Shown here: in pieces, positions 46,067-57,780 of the stretch
How the letters are laid out: each line of letters opens with the position of its first letter
Position numbering within the stretch: position 1 is the stretch's first letter
Source of the DNA: Hydrangea macrophylla
Lineage: Eukaryota; Streptophyta; Magnoliopsida; Cornales; Hydrangeaceae
Assembly (NCBI GenBank): GCA_033977485.1
Contig: CM066995.1
Span: forward strand, 51,335,162-51,399,161
Direction: 5' to 3'
Length of the DNA stretch: 64,000 nucleotides
Notes under the pieces: generated by a model
What the model was told of the DNA's origin: nothing
Databases searched by the model: none
Seen by the model: only the letters and a program-made list of their open reading frames with translations
Made by a program: the position numbers and the translations under genes

Positions 46067-47643
46067 TCACTTATTTGGATCTATAGATGCATTTTGGAAT
46101 GCTAGTTCGATTTGTATGTTAATATTTAGTGCTATTTTGAAATTGCATCATCACAGATCTATTTTTGTCGCAGTTTTGCAGCAAAAAACAAATCTGTGAT
46201 AGCATTGGATGCATGGTAGTTTCGATCGATCGAACTTGTTTCGATCGATCGAAACTGTCTATGTTCAATCGATCGAAAGAGTTTCGATCGATCGAACCAA
46301 TGCAGGTTTCGAGCGATTGAACAAGCTTTGATCAATCGAAACTGGTTATCTGCCCAGGTGTCTTTTTCATAGTTTTAAAATTATTTACTTACTGTTCTAA
46401 AATTTTTTAATCAGTTTATAATAGAAAACCAGATATGCTATTTTATAATTCTAATTACTTCCATAAAGTGTTTATGGTGTATGCAAATAAATTAGTAGTC
46501 CAATGGTTATATATTTTGTTATATATATGCGAGGTTGTGTATACAACTAATTCTCTTGCAGCAAGATAAGTCTACTATCTCCCATGACACCAAGTTTCGA
46601 CGATTTAAAATCTAAGTTTGGTGTATGTTATTTTAATTATTGGTTTGGTTTTAAGGCATGTGTAGAGGGCGCTGCGACTTCAATCTTACGAAAAGGAAAG
46701 TCACACCGGTTTCCCTAGCTTTTTACTTTACTGTTACATTTTCTATTTTTAGATAAATTGTAAGCTTCAAAAGAAGCATAGGTCCAATGTAATAGAATTA
46801 GGAAGCCCATGAAGATGGAGCGAGAAGCCGTTGTCCATGAAGATGGAGCCGGAGGCGATCAAATCAAGAAGGCGGTTCTATGAAGATAGAGCCATGGGAG
46901 ATAGAGGCACTGTTAACTGCCTTTATTTCATTTTAGTTTTTGTTTTATGTGTTGGTTTGTGATTGCATTTAATTATATTATTACTACTTGTATGCATGTA
47001 AAACAAGTTTTTTAAATAAAATTTAAAAATTGTTTCAACACATTAGTAAACATTGGATGTTTATGGGCAATGTGTAGAAACATGTTTTTTTTCAAAAGCA
47101 AAATTCTTTACTACTAAATCTAGTCAGAGAGGGATTTATTATTATGACACCCACTATCTTCCATTAATGGTTCATTGTAAGATGAGTAGTGCATTCTGTG
47201 TTATCTTGCTAAGGGTGATCATTCCATATGGAGGGTACACTACTCATTGGTTACTAGATGTGAACTTCCAACGGATAGGATCAATGAGATGTTTTAGAGG
47301 GTGAGCACCGCACGGAGGCACTACTTGATGCGGTTGTGATTGGATCTTAGTTAATGGTACACACTAGCTAAGCTATGGATAAGGGATCCCATACGGGGCA
47401 TTATTCAAAAACTTAGAGATCAAAAAGGTTCGGGAGTCATAACTTGTTTTGCAAGAGTTGCATAGCAGACAAGTTATGATTAATCAAAAGATTGAGTATT
47501 GACCGCCACACGGAGGCTTTGCTCTTTCAATTTAATATTCCAGCAATTTTGTTTAAAATAAGAGTTTTGAGGATTCTTTTATTTCAAACTATCAAATTCT
47601 GATATCCATTTTTATTTTGTTTTTAATTTTTCAGTAAATCATC
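46067..47643 (+). other. Copia 5' untranslated region
   Basis: Non-coding. A second CGATCGATCG palindrome cluster (46,220-46,343; four perfect TCGATCGATCGA cores) lies about 520 bp downstream of the TATA box. No gene is seen to 47,643. Confidence 0.65.
46220..46343. repeat. CGATCGATCG palindrome cluster, copia leader
   Basis: Alternating TTTCGATCGATCGAAC and variants in the transcribed leader, mirroring the second cluster downstream of the TATA box in Athila-B. Confidence 0.85.
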
Positions 47644-48543
47644 ATGTCTGGGTCTGCATTTAGTCCTCTTGCCATCATACTTACATAAAACAAGTTGACC
47701 GGGAATAACTACACTGAATGAAAACATAAACTTGACATTATTTTAACTACGGAGGATCACATTTATGTCCTCACCACCCCATGCCCCAAAGAACCTGCTG
47801 CAAATGCTTCAGCTGCTACTAGACGCGAGTTCAACAAATGGAAGAAATCGAATGGAATGGCCTGTTGCTACATTCTGGCCTCTATGGATGGTGTGTTGAA
47901 ACACCAATTCTAATCAAATGATTCTACTAGTGTCATTATCAAATCCCTAAAAGAAATGTTTGGGGAGCATGGCAGGCATGCTAGACAGGTTGCCATACAG
48001 AAGATAATGAGTGCGAAGATGTCGGAAGGGACTCCAGTCAAAGAACATATTTTAAAAATGATTGGTTATTTAAACGAACTGGAGACTCTAGTGCAAACAT
48101 CGACGCACGGACCCAAGTTGATATGATCCTCTATTTGCTGTCGCCATCATTCATATAATATAAACTTAACTATAATATGAATCAAATGAATTTCTTAATG
48201 AGTGAATTAATGAGTTCTTTACTGGCAGCGGAAGGGGTGATCAAACCTGGGGACAACGTTCTAAACGTTGAGAAAAGCTCTTCTTCCTCCCGATCTACAC
48301 TGAAGGCAAGAAAGGGAAGAAGAAGGCTGGCACTGGTGGTCCAAGTGTTGGACTAGTCCATAAGATGGCAAAATCTAAGGGAAGGGGTAAGGGTAAGGGT
48401 AAGGGTAAGGGTAAGGGTAAGGGTAAGGGTAAGGGTAAGGGGAAGGTGGGTGGCCAAGGCAAAGGAAAGTGTTTCCAATGTGGTGAGAAGGGCCACTGGA
48501 AGAGGAACTATCCAGAATTCTTAGCTACAAGAGTTCAAGGTAT
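47644..48543 (+). pseudogene. gag: Copia gag
   Basis: Starts at ATG 47,644. The copia gag core follows (KLTGNNYTE, CYILASMDG, VKEHILKMIGYLNELETL) with several stops and a frameshift. Near the end is a (GGTAAG)n microsatellite (48,384-48,440) coding for about ten Gly-Lys pairs, then a zinc knuckle CFQCGEKGHWKRNY whose last Cys has become Tyr. The basic Gly-Lys run probably helps RNA binding (inference). Confidence 0.8.
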
Positions 48544-49445
48544 GATTGAATCATATGTGATTGAAGTAAGTTTTATAATGGATACTTCAAACACTTGGTG
48601 CATTGATTTTGGTACGACTAGCCATATCTTTAATTTATTGTAGGTGTTCAAATCAACCAGGAAATGTAGTGATGGGGAGATGGTGCTGACTCTAGGATCT
48701 AGCACAACCATTTCTGCGATTGCTATAGGAGTGGCAGTTATAGAATTTTAGGACAATAAGACTTTAGTTTTTTCAGATGTACTTTACGTCCCTTTGATGA
48801 GACGTAATTTAATTTTGTTTTAGGTTTATCAAATAAAAATTGTTCTTTTCATTTTGGAACGGATGTTGTCATTACAAGAAATGGTTCTTTTATATGTTCT
48901 GGTGTTAAAACTAATGTCTTGTATGTGATCACTCTGAATATCTCTAAAGATTCTAATATGGAACTTAATAACTCAGTGGTAACTATACCATCTAAAAGAA
49001 AGAAACCTTCCACTAATCCAATAAGGCTTTAGCATATAGGCTTGGCCATATCATCTAAATAGGATTGACAGACTAGTCAAAGAAGGGGTCCTAGGTGATT
49101 TGGTTCTCGAACTAATGGAAGTCTACGAGTCTTGTTTAGAGGGTAAGATGACCAAAAGGCCCTTTCCCGCAAAGGGCAATAGGACCAATGCATTGTTGGA
49201 ATTAGTTCATACTGATGTGTATAGACCAATAAATATTAGAGCAAGGGGTGGTTATGAGTATTTTATAACATTTACTGATGACCACTCTAGGTATAGATAT
49301 GTGTACCTAATGCAGCACAAGTCTGAAGCCTTTGAAAAGTTCAAAGAGTTTAGGGATGAAGTGGAAAAGTAATTGGGCACACATATCAAGGCAATTCAAT
49401 CTGATCAAGGTGGCGAGTACCTCTCTAATGAGTTTATTGATAGCG
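48544..49445 (+). pseudogene. pol: Copia protease and integrase
   Basis: Protease: WCIDFGTTSHIF, where the usual active site DSG reads DFG, then FSDVLYVP. Integrase: the pre-integrase segment with HIGL...RIDRLV, then ELVHTDVY (first Asp, 49,213 region) and QSDQGGEYLSNEF (second Asp, about 49,400). The catalytic Glu is not seen; the sequence jumps at about 49,445 to the C-terminal part of RT. Several in-frame stops. Confidence 0.8.
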
Positions 49446-50393
49446 GCATTGTCAATGGTTAAGATTTGGCTAGCCAGTACTTTCGATATAAAGGATCTAG
49501 GAGAGGCAAGCTACATCCTTAGGATAAAGCTCTTTCGGGATCGTAAGCAAAAGATAATGGGATTATCTCAAGCTGATTATATGGATAAGGTGCTAACTAG
49601 GTTTTCAATGTATAATTCGAAGAAAGGTTTATTACCTTTCAGGCATGGTTTAGCGTTTTCCAAGGACCAGTATCCAAAGACATAGGAGGAGAGGAATTGC
49701 ATGGCAGGTATTCCCTATGCTTCGACAATGGGAAGTCTCATGTATGTGATGTTATGCACTATACCAGACATATGCTTTTCCATTGGCATGGTTAGCAGGT
49801 ATTAGTCGAATCCAGGTCCAGAACACTGGACAACCGTTAAGCACATTCTTAAGTACTTGAGAAGGACTAAAGATTACATGCTTATGTACGGCGGTGATGA
49901 GTTAATTCCAGTAGGATACATTGACTCGGACTTTATGTCAGATAAAGATTCAAGGAAGTCGACGTCCGCACATCTCTTTACCTTGGGAGGTGGTGCTGTC
50001 AGTTGGAGGAGCATTAAGTAGAAATGTATTGAAGACTCAACTACAGAGGCTGAGTATGTGAGTGCTTGTGAAGCTACAAAGGAAGCTTTATGGCTTAAGA
50101 AGTTCCTCATGGAACTCAAGGTGGTACCAGGATCACTGTCACATATTACATTATACTGCGATAATAGTGGGGTAGTGACTTAATCAAAGGAGCCAAGGAA
50201 CCATGGAAAGGAAAAACACATAGAGAGGAAATATCATCTAATCTGAGATATTGTTCAACGTGGAGATGTGACTGTCACCAAGATTGCCACCACTGACAAT
50301 CTTACAGACCCATTTACAAAGGCCTTGCCACAGAAGGTCTTTGATCGTCATGTAGATAGTCTATGTCTCAGATGTAGTCCTGAATGGTTATGA
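49446..50393 (+). pseudogene. pol: Copia RT C-terminus and RNase H
   Basis: Begins within RT near DLGEASYILRIKLFRD, so the RT catalytic core (YVDD) is absent. RNase H is recognisable: YIDSDFMSDKDSRKSTSAH, TTEAEYVSACEATKEA, LYCDNSGVVT and HIERKYHLI. Stops at 49,683, near 49,804, near 50,020, near 50,180 and near 50,240; ends at TGA 50,391-50,393. Confidence 0.85.
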
Positions 50394-50396
50394 GTG

Positions 50397-50408
50397 CAAG
50401 TGGGAGTT
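50397..50408 (+). other. Polypurine tract of copia element
   Basis: GCAAGTGGGAGT directly before the right LTR, the usual copia form. Confidence 0.75.
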
Positions 50409-51006
50409 TGTTAGGTTTGTGCCCTCAAACCATTACTTTATGTATAAGACATTGACATTTTTAATATATGGATATCGGCTTTACATTTTATTATGTATGT
50501 TTCTTTCATGAGATGATTGTGAATCCTTAATTATCATAGTAAGTGATTCGTGTACATATGAGATGCATACAAGTGAGATACGAATTATTATTCATTGATA
50601 CTTAGAATTTGTCATAGTGGATGATGAGATTGGATATCTCATCAGAATTTATACTGTAGCATGACTAACTATCATTGGATGGAGTGATGAATCTCTATCA
50701 CTGGATTATATCTCTTAGTTAATATGCTAGTGCTTTTAGTGCATTGAAGGACCTGAGCTTTCCGGTTGACACTTAAGACTGTCAACAGTTGATAGGAACT
50801 CATAACTTGTATAAGGTACGTGTTCTCAATCTTGAGACGATTATGAACATAGATTGTGGAGATGGCTACTTTGACTTACCAATCAGTGAGGTCTTAAAGA
50901 TCAACACCTGGGTATCTTGGGTATGTCATGTTTATAGGGTTGTGAACATATATTGTCAAGAAAGAATCTACTCCCTGACAAAGAGTAAGCATTCCCTTGA
51001 GAATGT
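50409..51006 (+). repeat. Copia 3' LTR, first part
   Basis: TGTTAGGTTTGTGCC..., matching 44,552-45,150. It is interrupted by Athila-C after AATGT and resumes at 62,978 (AATGTCACTAAG) up to about 63,060. Its palindrome and TATA part is missing. Confidence 0.9.
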
Positions 51007-52473
51007 TGATCTTGTCAGAATCAAGATAAAAAAGTATTCTTTACTTTCTAAGAATTTGTAGTGTGGAAGTAAAGGTCGAACCCACAGAGTTTGAAATATT
51101 AAAGCACTTTAATTTTAAAACCTAAATCTAGTTAATTAAGAAAATGGTAGTTTGATTTGAATTTAATTTAAACTAAGAACAGTGAAAATAAATCTAAACT
51201 ATGAAAGCAATTAAAAGTTGTTTTAACCGATATTTGGAATGAACCTAGGATTGCAAATTCACCACTAGCTTCATAATAAGTGTATTTATGCATTCAATTA
51301 GCTTATTACGTTGGATGATAATGGGAAATTATAGCTACAAGCCCAATTCCTCCGTCAAGAGGATTACTACGATTCAAGCACCAACATAATTCATCTTCGG
51401 ATTGTCTCATAATAAACTAGGGTTGCGACACAATCCGCCCTTCCTAGGCATGAGCTATTCAGCTACTTGATATCACAATTCAATTAAGCACTATTATATG
51501 TAAATAATCCATACAAGCACAGCAAATATAGAACATTGAGCACATCACATTCAAAATAGATATAAGACAATAATAGATTTTGAAAGCAATGATTTAATCA
51601 ATAGAAGTTCGATTTTATTATTAAAATCCTCTAAACATATAATCATCATCCATACATAATAAATCTAAAAGAAAAACATAAATAACACCCTAATACCACG
51701 CTAGGGTTTCATTGAAACCCTAGATCTTGGTTTAAGCGGCCATAGAATTGAAGATTGGCAAGAGGTTGATGGAGGAGGCCATGAGAATCCTTGGTGTTCT
51801 TCTTCTTTTCCTTGCTTCTCTCTCTTCAATGGCTGAAGTTTTAGTTGTATATGGACGTATCTAATGTTGTGTAATGATGTGTAACCTTAAATTTGATTTA
51901 GAATAGGATTTATATAGAGTTTGGAAGGATTTAGGAAGCTTTCCTAAATCAAATCTCACTAAAACTGCTGGTTTTACGTTTCTGGACGAATTCAGCCAAT
52001 TCAGATTGCACAGGGGTCTTCAGTGTCTCGAAATACGTATTTTTGAATTTTTTAACGGGTCGCTCGCGTGGGTCGCTCAAGTTACCAGGCCATTTTCCAA
52101 CTTTTCTTAGATTATTGCTGCTCTGCGCACTGATTGTAGAATTGCGATAACTTTTGACTCGGACCTCATATTAACTGAGCATTTATGGCCACGCGTCCGT
52201 AACTTGAAGATCAACATCTCAAATCTGAAGTATTCGTATAAAAAATGCGATTTTTCGAGGCTGCTACTGCATTCAGCTTTCTCCGGAATCACCGTTTGAG
52301 CTCAGAATGACTTCCAAAGCCACTAATCATTGAATTTTTGTGCATTTTCAAGTTAAAGCTCCAAATCCTACAAAATTTAGAATACATATTAAAAAAACAC
52401 TTAATAACCAAATGAAATGGGCTAACAAAGCGTATCTTCAGGACTATAAACGGAAATTATTCGTCGCCGATCA
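51007..52473 (-). repeat. Athila-C 3' LTR (1,467 bp)
   Basis: Matched with 61,489-62,977. Minus-strand TATA box ACTCTATATAAATCC (about 51,906-51,920); weak GC-palindrome site (52,056-52,083); 11-bp inverted arms (51,701-51,723) shared with Athila-A. Confidence 0.9.
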
Positions 52474-52672
52474 CACCCCCAAACCTACACTTTGCTAGTC
52501 CTTGAGCAAAAAGAATGGAAAAAACTAAAACTACTAATAATATAAATTCCTAATCCATTTTCGTATGGATAACGATTGCACTTAGCCTGTGCAACAAGCC
52601 TTTTAAACCTCTAGATGTCCCTAGTCGGACGAGTAAAGTTTCATGAGGGTTCTCGTCAACAAGTTACCCACA
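52474..52672 (-). other. Athila-C polypurine tract and conserved hairpin block
   Basis: Tract GGTTTGGGGGTG adjoins the LTR. The block 52,556-52,672 is nearly identical to 2,612-2,730 of Athila-A, with TTGCAC / GTGCAA arms. Confidence 0.75.
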
Positions 52673-54668
52673 TCCATCTTTATTAACTTGTGAATTTAAA
52701 AGTTTTATTAAAAACGAAAAAATATAATAGGCAATTCTCCTTATTATAAAACAATGATTTTAAAATAGAATAACGAACATGAAGAAATGTAATCAAACTT
52801 CTACCTACGTCATGAAAAATAAATCCTAAGTACATGCATCGTATAAATCAATAGAGTTTCTCATAAAATTGCACGTGTGTGATGTGGTAGTCAAATGAAC
52901 ACGTGCATGTCATGAACTTGGAATATAACTCGGATAACCATCCAACTATGCTTCGACTACGAATCTCACAATGTTAATTACACTCTAAAACGAAACACTC
53001 AGAAAACAAATGTAATTTTGCTAATCTATGGGAGCAAAGGAAATATGTTTTCAAAACGAGAAACGCTCACATATGACTCAAAAAAGACGCATGACACGAA
53101 AGAAGAGTAGTCTCATGGATAGGATGCCAACAGTCAAGAAAAATTAATCATTACCATGGTTTAATCCCCCTCCCATCGTTTACATATCCAAATCATATTT
53201 TCTAGGATCAAATAGGACTTTTCAAAGGTTGTAATGTGACTCAGGCAATGGAAAAGAATAGAAAGGATTCATTAGGTAGATTTTGAGTGGTTGTAAGGCA
53301 TATTCGATTTCTTTCATTCATTACTTCTACCAACTTTCATCTTTCTTCTCTTCTTTTCATTTTTTTTTTCTTTTTCAACCTTCTTCCTTTTTTTTCCTAC
53401 CACCCTTTCTTCACTTTTCTCTTTTTTTTTTTCCTTTGCTTGTTGAATGACTATTCATCAAATAAAAAATAACTACCCCAATAGCATCTTGTCTCCTTCT
53501 TCTTAATCAACACATCGCCTTATCAACACTAAAAGTTGATCAATCTTTTAGTGGTAAACTCCAAGTTGGCCAAGTTGAAGCAAAAAAATAGGATAATGGT
53601 GAACAAAGAAAGAGAGACACTTTAACGGCTCAAAGGGGAGAACTAAGGAATTTTTTTTTCATTTTTCGGTCGGTGGCAAACAAAGAGGGCCTACCATCAT
53701 TTCCTCTGATCATATGGTTCTTCCATGTTTATAACAGAAGATTATTTAGCATGGTAGCAAATATTTTAACTTGACTATCAACCAAAACAAGAATAATGAG
53801 ACTAAACAACGAGTTAATGCGCTATTCCAATGAGATTCGATAAACACAAAATGTATTTATAACCCTCTAAAAAGAAAAGATAGGCTCAAAAGCTCACCGG
53901 GTTTAGTCTCCACCATGTGTTATCTAGAAATCCGAATCATATAATAGTTCACATCAAACATATATTCAAGCGACTACGTGCAGTGCATAAGTTTATGTGT
54001 AAATCTATGACATAAAACTACGATTCAAATGATACATATCTTAAAACGTCGAATCATGACTTCAGTAAATGTTTAATCACATTTTTTCCTTGTTTACCAT
54101 TCTATAACAATCCAAGTTACATAAAAAGAAGTACCGAATTGAGATTGCAAAAATGTCGGTAACATCATTTATTTAAGCACAAGTATCAATAATTTTTGAA
54201 AAATTTGTGCATAATAATGTGCATGGGAGTGCATACCCCCAAACCTAAACCTTTCATTGTCCCCAATGAAATAATAAAACGAAAGAAAGGAAAGTATATA
54301 AGGAAGGAACGACGATACAGCGATCTCAGCAATCACAAACAGGTGAACATATAAATATGGAATGAAAGTCAAATGCTCCGAATGTAGACACTAATTCACC
54401 TATCACTACTTCACAATAAAAAAGAAAAATAACAATAGTAGCTAATATATAATACATATGTTTTTTTAATCAATAGAAATAAAAGCTAAACTAGAATTAA
54501 AAGGCTTAATTAAAATAAAAAAAAATACAAGCATAAACATAACTATGAAAATAAAGAACTCGATCTAAAAGGGACCTAAGTAAACAAACAGAACCTATAA
54601 AAACAACTGACCAGGTTTGGGAGAAAGTGGATAAGAGAACATAGAGAAAAATATTCAAAAATCCCTAC
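52673..54668 (-). other. Athila-C 3' non-coding region
   Basis: No gene. Similar in places to the Athila-A 3' region (2,730-3,640 and 18,351-19,100). T-rich at 53,335-53,440. A purine tract on the minus strand (54,236-54,246) resembles the one following the acidic gene in Athila-A, although the gene is gone. Confidence 0.6.
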
Positions 54669-54890
54669 CTCGCGCGAGCGGGCTTCGCGGGCATGAGCCC
54701 CTCCGCGAGGTAATACTGAGGCCTATTTTTTAAAAATTAAAAGAAAAATCTCTAAGGCCCAAGATCGCGCGAGTGAACCCCTCGCGCGCGCGATTCCAGG
54801 CGCGAGTGGATGCTGAGAGTTCATAATAAAACGTTAAAATTTTTTTCTAAGGGGCATACTCGCACGAGCGAGCCGCGCGAGTGACCTATC
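54669..54890. repeat. GC-palindrome array, Athila-C internal (decayed)
   Basis: Three units (near 54,669, 54,765 and 54,860) with CTCGCGCGAGCGG-like cores separated by AT-rich sequence containing CTGAGGCC or GCTGAGAG. It corresponds to 23,815-24,203 of Athila-A but no accessory gene follows. Confidence 0.75.
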
Positions 54891-55212
54891 TTTTGCTCTT
54901 TTTTCACTTGTTTTATGTGAATAACTTTAAAAGAACTTACCTCCGACCCCCTAACCTGTCCAGAAAACTCACAAAAGACTCAAAATTGACCAAAAACATT
55001 CAAAAATAAGAGAAACAGATGAAATAAAGCTTGAGTTGCCTCCCAAGAAGCGCTGTCTTTTACATCTTTAGCTAGAATGTTCTAGCTCAAGATTCAAGGA
55101 GGTCGTAACTCGGGCATTGTACTATTGAATGTAATAGGGAGATTCCGGTGAAAAGTAGAAACAAGGTCGTTATGAGTTAATTCATTCGACGGTTCTCCCT
55201 TTTCATATTCAA
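54891..55212 (-). other. Athila-C deletion junction region
   Basis: The motif TTGCCTCCCAAGAAGCGC (55,037-55,054) follows the integrase end in Athila-A; here it lies shortly after the protease end. The RT-to-integrase deletion therefore joins within about 55,060-55,215. Confidence 0.65.
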
Positions 55213-56703
55213 ATCAATTTCGTACCTTCCGAGTAAATTCCTCATTAGGATTTGGATTATTTAAATTCATCCACTCATTACCCACTATATTATTTACATT
55301 ACTCACAATTATGTCTTTATTAAGTTCAATCATTTGTCTACCCTCACCATCCGCCTCACAAAGGTAATCGTCATCCTTGGGAGGTTGATCAATAGCATTA
55401 AAGACGTTCAATTTAAGATTTATGTTACCAAATGACACTTTTCATTACCCTGTTCGACAGTTGACACGAGCGTTGGCCGTAGCCAAGAACAGACAACCAA
55501 GAATGACCGGGGTGTGCTTTCTAGCATTTACCACAGGTTCGGTATCAAGAACCATAAAGTCAACGGGATAAAAATATTGATCTACTTTAACTAAGACATC
55601 TTTGACGATTCCTCTAGGTACTTTGATAGAATGATCCGCTAATTAAATAGTAGCAGTCCTGGGTTTAAGTTCCCCTAGACCTGGTTGTTTATGGACAGAG
55701 TAAGGTAAAGATTCACACTAGCCCCTAAGTCAAGGGGAGCTCGATGAATGACAATGTCACTTATGATACATGAGATCGTTGGTGTACCGGGATCCTTATA
55801 CTTTGGAAGAGCGTGTTGGAAGATTGAACTTACTTTTTCAGTGAAGAAGACCTTTTTCGGAGTATGACTGCGTAACTTGCACTTTTGAGTACATAGGTCT
55901 TTTAGACATTTAGCGTAAGCGGGAATTTGTTTTATTGCATCGAAGAATGGAATATTTATTTTCACTTGTTTAAACACCTCGAGAATATCTTCAGTTTTTG
56001 ACCCTTTCTTTAAAAAATGCGATGGTTCCTCAATGTTTGGTGGGAACGGTAGTTTTGGAATGTAATTTGTTGGGACCAGTTCATTTTCTTTTCTGATTTG
56101 ACTCGTGTCCTCACCCTTTTCTTGATTTGAATTAATGTTTACCTCTTTTTCACTCTCATTCAGAATTTCAACAACTTCTTCCTCTCGAGTAGTCGTCCTA
56201 GTTGAAACAGCGTTCACTTGCTCATTTGTACCACCCACCTCGTATTGTCCCTTAGGTTTTTGAATAGGTTGACTTGGCAACTTACTCTCGGTTAACCGAT
56301 TTAGAGTGTTAGCTATTTGTCCCACTTGGGACTCTAGCTTCGCAATGGACTGCGTATGAGAGTGTACTAATTAGATCACCGGACCAAAACTTTCAAGTGA
56401 GGCCAGCACCTTTTTCTCAAATGCATTATTATGTGGAGGTGGAGGAGGTAGAGTGGGTTGTGTATATTGATAATGTTGGGGTCTATACGCGTTAGGAAAA
56501 TTTGTCGTCTCATTATTATTATTATTATTTCTCAATGAAAATTTAGGGTGTCTTTGCCATGGTGCATCCGGATTATTAGTACTAGAATTAGAATTATTTC
56601 GTGGGAATTGTTAAATAGAGTTAATGTGTTGTTCCACGAACTCTGGAAATTGAGAAGCAGAAGGACATGCAAGGATATTATGAGAAGGTTCAGAACATAA
56701 TGC
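55213..56703 (-). pseudogene. Athila-C gag C-terminal part and protease
   Basis: Continues gag after the long LTR: the rest of the zinc knuckle (LCSEPSHNILAC), an Asn-rich linker, KQVKINIPFFDAIKQIPAYAK, and protease with LDLGASVNL (about 55,710). Stops: TAA near 56,611, 56,374 and 55,645, each one C-to-T step from CAA, and a tandem stop near 55,443. A frameshift lies right after the protease active site (about 55,705). The last open piece ends at 55,214 with no RT. Confidence 0.82.
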
Positions 56704-56990
56704 TGTAGACACCCCATTTTGTCGGCTATCAGATTTAGGAGACCCATAGCTTGGTGGTTCACAATGATCGTAAAAGACTCAAAAGAACTCCTGGAAGTCA
56801 GCTCTATCTCTCAGAATGCTCAGATTGACCAACATGCCCCTGAAAACCCGAAGACTCCCAGATTTGGTCCCGAAGTTCTGAAAACATGCTATGTCGTAAG
56901 AAAAATGATAAAATGAGTTTTTAAGAAAAACCGGATGAAATCGTCAGCTCCCAGAGACCCCCGGAAGTCTCGGAAGTTCCCCGAAAGTCC

Positions 56991-57072
56991 CCGTTGACCA
57001 GTTTGACCAAGGTTTGATCAGGTTTGACCAGAGTTTGACCAAGTTTGACCAAGTTTGACCAAGTTTGACCAA
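56991..57072 (+). promoter_or_regulatory. TTGACC (W-box-like) tandem cluster
   Basis: Seven TTGACC sites in 82 bp, built from a GTTTGACCAA unit of about 10-13 bp. Two more TTGACC and one TTGACT lie at 57,195-57,220. TTGAC[C/T] is the core bound by WRKY factors. All are in the same direction, upstream of the LTR TATA box. Confidence 0.6.
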
Positions 57073-57580
57073 AATCATCCGAATTCACCGGAATCATTAC
57101 AAAAGCATTAAAATGAATTTTAAAAGAGAATCAAGCGAAAACGTCGGCTCCTGGGAGCTCCCGGAGGTTCCCAGAACTTCCCGGGAATCCCAGGTTTGAC
57201 CAGTTTGACCAAGATTTGACTTTGGAATCGGGGCACCGAAATAATTTTCAAATATTTTTCATGGATACTAGAGGTCAATAGCTTTCCAACGGTATATTGC
57301 ACATAATTCCTGGATTTAAAACGAATTTATTTTGAATTTCCGAAGGCGAAAAAGGCAATCAATTCGGCTTTTATCGTGAATACCGCAAAACTTTTCAAAG
57401 TGACCTACCCCCGAACTATTTTTTTATGTAAATTAGACTCCATTACCTTTCCAACGGTATATCACAACCTCAGTTTGGAGTTTGTACGCATTTTCTGTGA
57501 ATTTCGGACGAAATAGGGCCTTTTCGCGAATACCGGAACCTCTGGGGGCCTGAACAACATTATCTGGACGAAGGAGGAGC

Positions 57581-57629
57581 AGTGCCGCCGCGGCACTAGC
57601 CCAGTGCCGCCGCGGCACTGGCCCAGTGC
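57581..57629. repeat. Tandem 17-bp GC palindromes, long LTR
   Basis: AGTGCCGCCGCGGCACT at 57,581-57,597 and 57,603-57,619 (22-bp period) plus a partial third. Each is a perfect inverted repeat around one base. They lie about 140-190 bp upstream of the TATA box. Confidence 0.9.
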
Positions 57630-57770
57630 CCTCTAGAATAGTGTATTTTTGTAATTAGTTTTGTGGTCCCATTTTGATTAATTGAAAACCAAAACGATAT
57701 AGTTTTATGATTTCAGATGTTTGGAGCCAATGGGAATACTTTCTAAATCCCAAAACCACCCCAAGTTGGC

Positions 57771-57780
57771 CTATTTAAAC
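57771..57780 (+). promoter_or_regulatory. TATA box of long LTR
   Basis: CTATTTAAAC lies downstream of the palindromes and followed by a C/T-rich stretch (CCCCCCATTGCTCTTC). Confidence 0.5.

Noticed and set aside
48384..48440. Telomere-like repeat
   Set aside because: The unit is GGTAAG, not the plant telomere TTTAGGG, and it lies in the coding frame of copia gag.
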